From Phoronis australis (taxonomy: Eukaryota > Phoronida > Phoronidae): 64,000 nucleotides of DNA. How positions within the stretch are numbered: the first letter of the stretch is position 1; every line of letters starts with the position of its first letter. A model generated the notes under the pieces. The model had not been told where the DNA came from. It saw only the letters and a list, made by a program, of their open reading frames with translations, and made no database searches. This document shows positions 11,201 to 20,200 of this stretch, one piece after another. The position numbers and the translations under genes were made by a program. The DNA lies in assembly GCA_002633005.1 (NCBI GenBank), contig NMRA01000397.1, positions 333,176-397,175 on the forward strand. The letters run 5' to 3'.

Positions 11201-14200
11201 TCTCCAAATCCTCCAGAATAATTTGCCACGAAACAAGATCCACAGCCATGTGATGTATGGTAATGAATATGTACTGGCAATTGCCTTCTATATCGAACAA
11301 TCCGACAGCCATAAGTGGGCCTGACTTCAGGTCGAGTGAGTTTTGAAGTTTAGTGATTTCCACAGCCACTTGATCTTCAAGTACGTCCTTGTGGATTAAC
11401 TTTGGAATCGGGGTTTTCGAGACGGGCTGGATTTCCTGGATCACTTTTCCATCATCACAAACAGTGAAAGAAGCTCGTAGAATATCATGATGGAGAACAA
11501 GAGATTTGATAGCATTTTGGAGGATATCTGGCTCAATCATAAGCAAAGGACGCAATAACAACGACTGATTAAAACAGTCACGATTACGCAACTTCAAGTG
11601 AAAAAACCATTCCTGCACAGGAGTGAGAGGCACGTTTCCAGATATTTCAATATTTTTGACCGTATTTGTTGGCATGTTAGAATGAACAAATTTTGCAACA
11701 GTTGCAAGTTGGGTCAAGTTTCTCGTCTGGAAGACATGTTGAACCGTGAAGCGCAAATTACGCTTTCTTCCAAGAGAAAATACTTTCATTGCTGAAATGG
11801 AATCTCCACCTAAGTAAAAGAAGGAGTCACTAGACTTAATTTTCGATGGATCTATTTGGAGGACTTCACTCCATATTTCAATCAGCAGTTCCTCCTTCTT
11901 GGTCAGTACTTCATGTTGAGTCAAATTTGGCGCCGGCAAACTTTTGTAGTCAATCTTCTCTGCCGTTGACATGGGGAATTCCGAGAGGGGAACAATCACG
12001 GACGGAACCATATATTTCGGAAGCTTATTTTCAAGTTTCTTTTTCAAATGAAATACACCAGCACCACCAATATCTGGTGTAACATAGCCTACAAGTACGC
12101 CATTATTCACTACTGCTGCAGCGTTCTTAATGCCGTCTTGCATTCTCATAGCGTGGTCAACTTCGTCTAGTTCTACACGGAATGCTCTTAGTTTTACCTG
12201 CCTATCTTTACGACCAAAGACTATGATTTCACCATCTGGAGTCCAACTTCCCCAGTCGCCTGTATTGTACAACCGCCCTTCACCAAAAGGATTTTTAATA
12301 AATTTTTGGTAAGTTAGATCTGGTCGTTTAAGGTAGCCTCTAGCAACACCATGTCCACCAAGAAACATAGTACCTTTTACCCCGATTGGAACCGGTTTTA
12401 AGTTGTCGTCTAGAATATGTACTTGGCAGTTAATGACTGGTTTTCCAACTGTCACTCTGGATTTTGTATTTGTTAAGCCTATAGTGCAAATAATTGTGAT
12501 TTCCGATGGACCATATTCGTTGTACAATTCTGCATGATTTTTCCATTTAGCTGCAACGGATTCCGAGAGTATTTCCCCGGCCACAGATATCTTTTTTAAA
12601 TTTGAGAAGTCGTCTGGGTCCAGTGAAGCTAAAACAGATGGTGTCATCATTGCAAAGTCCACCTTTTTTAAAGTGTTCACATAATTTAGTTCTCTCTGCA
12701 CAAGTGTCGCCCCGGTTGTTAATGCCATGAATACCTCTTGATACGCAGCGTCAAACATTATGTTGAAGAAATGAGTAATCCTCATTCCACGTCTGATGTC
12801 ATGCGCTTTGCAAGTTTGTGGAATTAAACATTCGCAACCCCAGTGATTCACCATCACTCCTTTCGGCTTTCCAGTCGTTCCCGACGTGTAGACAATCCAT
12901 GCCAGATGTTCACTTTCTGCAATGTTCTTCAAGTTCTGATACTCAGACTGGTCAAATTGATCGTCAGAAAACCTTGCAGTATACTTTTCTACGTCAAGCA
13001 CAATGATTTCACCGTTGAAATTTTTCAAAATGCCAGTTGCTTGGATTTTTGCAGTAGTTACTACAATTTTACATTCAGCATCATCAAGCATAAAGTGAAT
13101 GCGATCTTGAGGAAGTGTCGCTTCTATGCAAACAAATGCGGCTCCAGACTTCAAAATACCAATTTTGGAGGCTATAAATTCTAAATTACGTTCACCAATT
13201 AGACCAACTGCTGAGTCTGGAACTGCACCAAGCACTTTAAGTTTCCGTGCTAAGCTATTACTTGCCGCGTTTAGTCTCCTGTAGGTAATTTGCCTTTCCA
13301 TTTCTTCTACAGCGATTAAATCTGGCGTCAGCTCTACTTGTTGCTCAAACTGCTGATGTATGCGTAATTTAGAATAGTCTCCAGTTTTGTTGAATGTCAT
13401 AATGAGCTCCGTTTGAGAGGGAGGAAGAAGATCAAGTTGGCACATGGGAGTTTCCATGTTTGTGGTAAGTAATTCAAACAAGTACACTAGGTGTTGACTC
13501 ATTCTTTCAATTGTGGTACGACTGAATATGTCTGTGTTGAAAACGAAGTGTCCACTCAATTTTCCACTACTTTGCCGCAAAAATTCTAGATTCAAGTCGA
13601 ATTTTGCTGTAAACTGTTCGAAGACTTGTGCTTCCATGGAAAGACCATCAGCAAATTGTCTGCTTGGAAGATCTTCTTGTAGAACAGTAGCAGCTTGAAT
13701 AATAGGGTGGTATGAAGTGTCTCTTGGAACATTTAACGATTCTAAAATCTTTTGAAAAGGAACATCTTGATTCTCCAATACCCCTAGCATCAAATCTTTT
13801 ACTTTCGTTAACATCGAGTGGAACGAAGCTTTCCTTTCAAACTGCACTCGGAGAGGGAGTGTGTTCACAAAATAGCCTACTATATTTTCTGTGCCAGCAT
13901 TATGCCTACCAGAGAAGAATGCTCCGATAACAACATCATCAGACTGTGAATAAATGCGCATCAACAATGAGAACATGGTGGCTAAAGCGGAAAATAGGGT
14001 TCCACCGCATTCTAAAGCACACGCCACCAACTTTTGAGTGACACGATCTGGTATGTCTATGAAAACAGTCGCACCTTGATAGCTAGGAATTGCAGGCCGC
14101 GGGCGATCAAGTGGCAAATCCAGCACGTTGCTGACGTTTTGAAGTTGTTGCTTCCAAAAGCCAAGTTGTCTCTCCATTTCTTTGCAATCCAACATTTTCC

Positions 14201-17200
14201 TCTCCCAGTTGCTGTAGTCAATATAGTTTAACTTCTGCGGAGACAGTTTGAGCTGAGTGTTATTCAAGCGTGAGGAATAACATTCGCTTAACTGGTCAAC
14301 AATTATTTTCACAGAAGCTCCATCTGTTACAGAGTGGTGCATAAACATACCCAACTGGTGGTCCGAATCAGACAGCTTCACAAGAGCAAACCGCAAAAGA
14401 GGACAAGAATATAAATTAAATGGTAATGAAGCTTTTAGATACAAATACTCTTTTGCTTTGCGTTTACTTTCGTGTTGTCCGATGAAGTCTTGGAAATCAA
14501 ACTCAAGCGAGCAATCATTTGCTGGCTTAACTATTTGAAAGAATTCGTTATCCTCAGATCTTTTAAAGTATGTGCGAAAAGCTTGGTTCATAGTTGATAC
14601 ATCATTCAAAGATTCCTTCAATATGTCGACGTGCAAGGCGCCATGGAAGTTTAGGATGACCACTACATTGTATACAGGACTATGAGGTATTAGTTCATAC
14701 AGTAAACACATTTGGTCTTGCCTGTATGATGCTTTAGCTGTTATTACGCTGTTGTCATCGAACGGACACGTTTTGGGAATAAATGTGTGTACCTTTGAAC
14801 GAACTTGCGGAACCAGTATTCTATGGCACATTTCTGCTGAAAGTTCTGCAGGTGTAGATAAGCTCATTATATCTGCCATGCTTACTTCCACGCCGGAGGT
14901 TTCTGCTAGTAAGGATTTTAAGCTGATGGCTAGAAGTGAGTGCCCTCCGAGGTCAAAAAAGTCATCTTCCATGTTGAATCCTGGATCCACAACTTTCCTG
15001 AAAGCATCGAGTACGATGGATTCTAGGTAATTCGAAGGTTGTTTTCCTTTATAATGTGTAGTTTTAGGCTTAAACTTTGGTAGGGCTCTTTGATCAATTT
15101 TCCTATTGGCTGTCAAAGGAAACCGTTCCAGACAGAACACAGTAGTAGGCACCATAAAGCTAGGTAATTGCCTCTTTAAGCGAGATATTACATCGGATGA
15201 TGTGATGTTCGTACTTGTGAGAACGTATGCCACAATGTACTGACCATCTTGAACTGTTACGTGAACCTGGTTAATACCTGGTTGTTGCTCAATAGCAGTT
15301 CTGACCTCATCGAGCTCCACACGTTTACCTCTTAGTTTTATTTGATCATCCATTCTGCCAAGCACTTCGATTTCTCCATTTTCCAGCCACCTGGCTAGGT
15401 CACCGGTTTTGTACATTCGTCCAGCACCAAACGGGTTTTCAATGAAGGCCTTTTCTGTTAAATCTGGTCTATTGTGATATCCTTTACCAACATTAACACC
15501 GGCTATGAACAGTTCTGCGGTTACGTTTACAGGAACTGGGTGGAGATTTGAATCTAGAATAAAACTCTTTGTATTTGGTAACGGCTTTCCAACTGTCACT
15601 CTTTTGTNCAAAAAAGTCATCTTCCATGTTGAATCCTGGATCCACAACTTTCCGGAAAGCATCGAGTACGATGGATTCTAGGTAATTCGAAGGTTGTTTT
15701 CCTTTGTAATGTGTAGTTTTAGGCTCAAACTTTGGTAGGGCTCTTTGATCAATTTTCCTATTGGCTGTCAAAGGAAACCGTTCCAGACAGAACACAGTAG
15801 TAGGCACCATAAAGCTAGGCAATTGCCTCTTTAAGCGAGATATTACATCGGATGATGTGATGTTCGTATTCGTGAGAACGTATGCCACAATGTACTGACC
15901 ATCTTGAACTGTTACGTGAACCTGATTAATACCTGGTTGTTGCTCAATAGCAGTTCTGACCTCATCGAGCTCCACACGTTTACCTCTTAGTTTTATTTGA
16001 TCATCCATTCTGCCAAGCACTTCGATTTCCCCATTTTCCAGCCACCTGGCTAGGTCACCGGTTTTGTACATTCGTCCAGCACCAAACGGGTTTTCAATGA
16101 AGGCCTTTTCTGTTAAATCTGGTCTATTGTGATATCCTTTACCAACATTAACACCGGCTATGAACAGTTCTGCGGTTACGTTTACAGGAACTGGGCGGAG
16201 ATTTGAATCTAGAATAAAACTCTTTGTATTTGGTAACGGCTTTCCAACTGTCACTCTTTTGTTTGGCAGTAACCTGCCCGTGTGCGATATTACACTGCAT
16301 TCTGTTGGACCATATCCATTTAAAAGGATTCTGTCTTTACCCCATGCCTTCACCATTGCTTGGGAACAAGCTTCCCCTGCCGCTAGGACAACTTTGAGGT
16401 TAGAGTAATCGTTAGGATTGAGAATATTCAAAGTCGACGGTGTGTTACCAACAGCATCTACTTGTTTCATTGTTGTTGTAAAATCACCAGACGGGAAGAC
16501 AAGGCATCCACCATGACATAGGGTGGTGAAAACTTCACCTACAGTTCCATCGAACCCAACAGCAAAATACTGCATCACTTTTGTCTCCGGCGTTATGTTG
16601 AAAATTCCCCCAGGTTTATACATTATGAAATTGATGAGCCCACGATGTTCAACCATGGCACCTTTTGGAAGGCCTGTTGTACCCGAAGTGTAAATCATAT
16701 AAGCAAGATCACCAGATTCATTCACAATATCTGGATTGGGTCTGCCTTGCTTCACGTGAGCAATCAAATCTGCACTCCTTAAACTTACATACTTGATGTC
16801 GTTGGGCAAAGTTTGCGTATTAAAAGAAGATGCGTTGATGGCAAAACGACAACTACAGTCTTCTAGTAAAAATGCAATACGATCAGGTGGCTGAGAGGCA
16901 TCAATTGACACAAATGCCCCCCCTGCTTTCCAGATGCCTAACATTCCAGCAGCTAAAGTCATCTCGCGGTCTAATATCAGTGCCACCTTTTCTTCGCGCT
17001 TGAGCCCAAGGTTTCGCAGTTGATATGCAATGCTATTTGCAGCTGCATTTAGTTCGTTATACGTAATAGACGCATTTTCTTTCACCAATGCCAGTTGACC
17101 TGCATTTGACAAAGAGCTTACAGTATTTTCGAACAAGTGGTGAACGCCTTTGATATGCCCTAACCGTTTTTGATATTCATCAGAAGGGTTAAACTTTTCC

Positions 17201-20200
17201 AGGGTAAGGTGTTCTTGGGGGCTAACTATGTCAAATTCGCTAAGCAGCGTCTCTTTTGAGGAAGACGCAATCCATGCCATGGCTCTCTCAAAATGACGGA
17301 GTGCATTTTTTAGCCCAGTTCCGTCAATAATGCTTGTATCAAAGATGGCTTTGATTTTAATAACATTTCCATTATTAAGGATATCTAGTGTAAGTGGATA
17401 TTCTGTAAATTCGTGATCATAGACATCACTAACTCGAAATTGCGAAGATGTCAGCGCAGATGTCTTTTCTCTGTTAATTGTGTTATATGACATTACTGTT
17501 TCAAAAAGTTTGTGATCCGCGCTTAGCCCACACCATTTCATAATATCAGTCATAAACGATTTTTCGTGAGCAAGAATTGTAGTTAGCTTCTCCTGTATGT
17601 ATTTCAGCCATTCAAAAACGTGGTGATCATGAATCTTCACCCTCATCGGTAATGTGTTTATAGTAACACCCATAAGTCTGTTTACGTCTTCAATATGAGA
17701 TGTTCCTCGACCAGAAACAACGAATCCAAAAAGAACATCGTTCGGATCACATGAGTATTTGTTAACCACAATAGCCCAAGACGCGCACAGAATCGACACT
17801 ACGGAAATATCATGGCCTTCGGCATATTCGTGCAGCTGGTGCATTGTTGCATTTGTTATTGTGAAGTGAATCACTGCGTTACCCTTTCTTGGACTTTCTG
17901 GAGGCAAAAAGCGAAGATTGCCGAGTTGGGGCAATTTATGCATTTCTTCAGTCCAGAAACCTTCGGCCTTATAGCTACGCTGCTTGAAGTCAACCACTTC
18001 TTCAACATATTCTCTAAATTGTGGGGACTTGAGCAACACACCATCGTTGTAAGCTAGCAAGACTTCTTGAAGAACATTGAAGCATGTTAGGCCATCTACA
18101 ATACTATGGTGTGAGGTCATAATTAAACGATGCTTACTTTTTGAATGCTTAAAAAGCGCAAATCTTAACATTGGCTCCGAGAAATCAAACCCGGAATGGC
18201 GATCATAATGAAGGAACTGACTTTCTTTTTCAACTTGCTGCGCACCTGTGAGATCTGATAAATCCTCCACTATCCACTGGGGTTCGAATGTCTTGCGCAC
18301 AATTTGCATGCATCCGTTTAATCTGTCAATGATAAAGCGCGTTCGAAGAATATCATGTCGTAAAATTACTTTCGATATACTACGTTGGAGTTTGTCGTCG
18401 TCAAGATATCCGTCGATTGTACAGGACCGTTGTATCAGGTAAGCAGAAGAATCTTGTAGAAGACTAAACAGAAACCCTTCTTGCACAGGGGTACATGGGT
18501 ACATGTCAGAAACATGCTCAGCTTGGAGGTCTATCTGAGCAAGACGTGTTGACAACACGTCATCAAGGTGATTTTGTGACAGCTTCAACAATGGAAAATC
18601 AGACGGCGTATATCCAAAAACGTCTCCTTTTGTACAATGCAGCACCAGATTTGATAAGTTTGCTTTCCATCTAGCTATCCACGACTCAATAGTACTTTGC
18701 CTGTGGATATCTGTAGAGAAGAACATCTTCATGCGCAGTTTCTCATCCTTTAGAAAGCATTCCACAACAATTTTGTGCGTTAGGTTTTCATTTATATCGA
18801 ACTCATCTTCTCCGCAAGGATAATCGTCAGCAATGTCCCAAAAGGCGCTTTTTGTCTGAATCTGATCAAATCGACCGTAATAGTTAAACAAGACATCAGA
18901 CTTTGGGACTATGGGCTCTTGTGAAGTCTTTATGAGCTTCAAAAGCCAAAATGGCATTCCACGTTTCGGAATGCTTCTTATGTTTTCTTTGGTGTACTTC
19001 AACGTTCTTTCCATTGTTATTTCTGTCGAAGACCCTCTGCAAACTTCCAATTGTAGAGGGAACATTGTCATAAACCAACCAACAGTACGAGAAATGTCAA
19101 TGGAGTCATCCCATGGCTCACGTCCGTGAGCTTCAACGTCAACTTGCAGCTGTTTCTTTCCCATTGTTTCGTTATATGCTAAAATCAGAGATGCTAACAG
19201 AAAATCGGTCGTGTTTGTTCTAAAGGCATCGTTGGCCGCTGAAATCAAATCCGTTGTAATTTTTTCACCCATTTCTTCAACGACAACTCGCCTAGACCTT
19301 GCTGTCGGAGAAATAATATCTGCAAAATCTGTAATCAGTGGAATCGTTTCTTTAGGACTGGGCCAAACGTTGTCTGAAAGTTTTTGGTTTTGGGCGTATT
19401 CTCGTAAAATCAATGACCAATTTTGAAAAGACATGCTTACACTCTCTGTGTCTTGTCCATTGTACAATCGCTCCAAGTCTTCCAAGATAATTCGCCATGA
19501 AACGAGATCAACGACTAAATGGTGGACAGTGATGAAAATCCTTTGCGTGGCACCGATACTAAAAAGGCCGACAGCAAGGAGAGGTCCAGTCAATATGTTA
19601 AGGGAGTATTTCAAAATACTAATCTCTGTGTCAAGCACGTCGCTAGAATCGAGATTTTTGGCAACAAAGGAGGTACAGTGAGACTCGTTTATCCTTTGCG
19701 TCCATGAACCGTCTTCATTTTCAGAATATGTGCATCGCAACATTTCGTGATTGGAAATTAACTGAGATAATGCCTTCCTAAGTTGCTGTTCATCAACTAT
19801 TGTCTTTGGTTTAAGAAGAAAAGACTGGTTCCAGAAATTTGGAGTCTTAAATCTCTGCTCGAAAAACCAAATTTGCGCGGGAGTGAGTTGAACAAAAGGA
19901 GATGCGGCCAATCTTTCTTTGTCTTTGATTCGATTGCAGAAGCGAAGAGGCTTGGCAGTCATTGCGAGCTGCCCTAGAGAAGGATGTCCCAACACTTGCT
20001 GAACAGAGAGGAGCAGATTTTTTTTCCGAGCGGCAGAAACAACAGTCATGGCAGAAATAGAATCACCACCGACTTCAAAAAAAGATGAGTCGGGAGAAAT
20101 TTTCTCAACTGGTACTTTAAACATTTCACTCCATATATTAGCTAGGACTAATTCTCTTGGTGTGAAGTGAGTGTGTGTTGAGGATAATTCTTTTGAAGTT

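Noticed and set aside
15493-15608. The 37-residue tail read past the N in the upstream NRPS frame, and the matching false start of the downstream frame
   Set aside because: Both arise from reading through the N into the duplicated copy out of frame; they are artefacts of the scaffold join.
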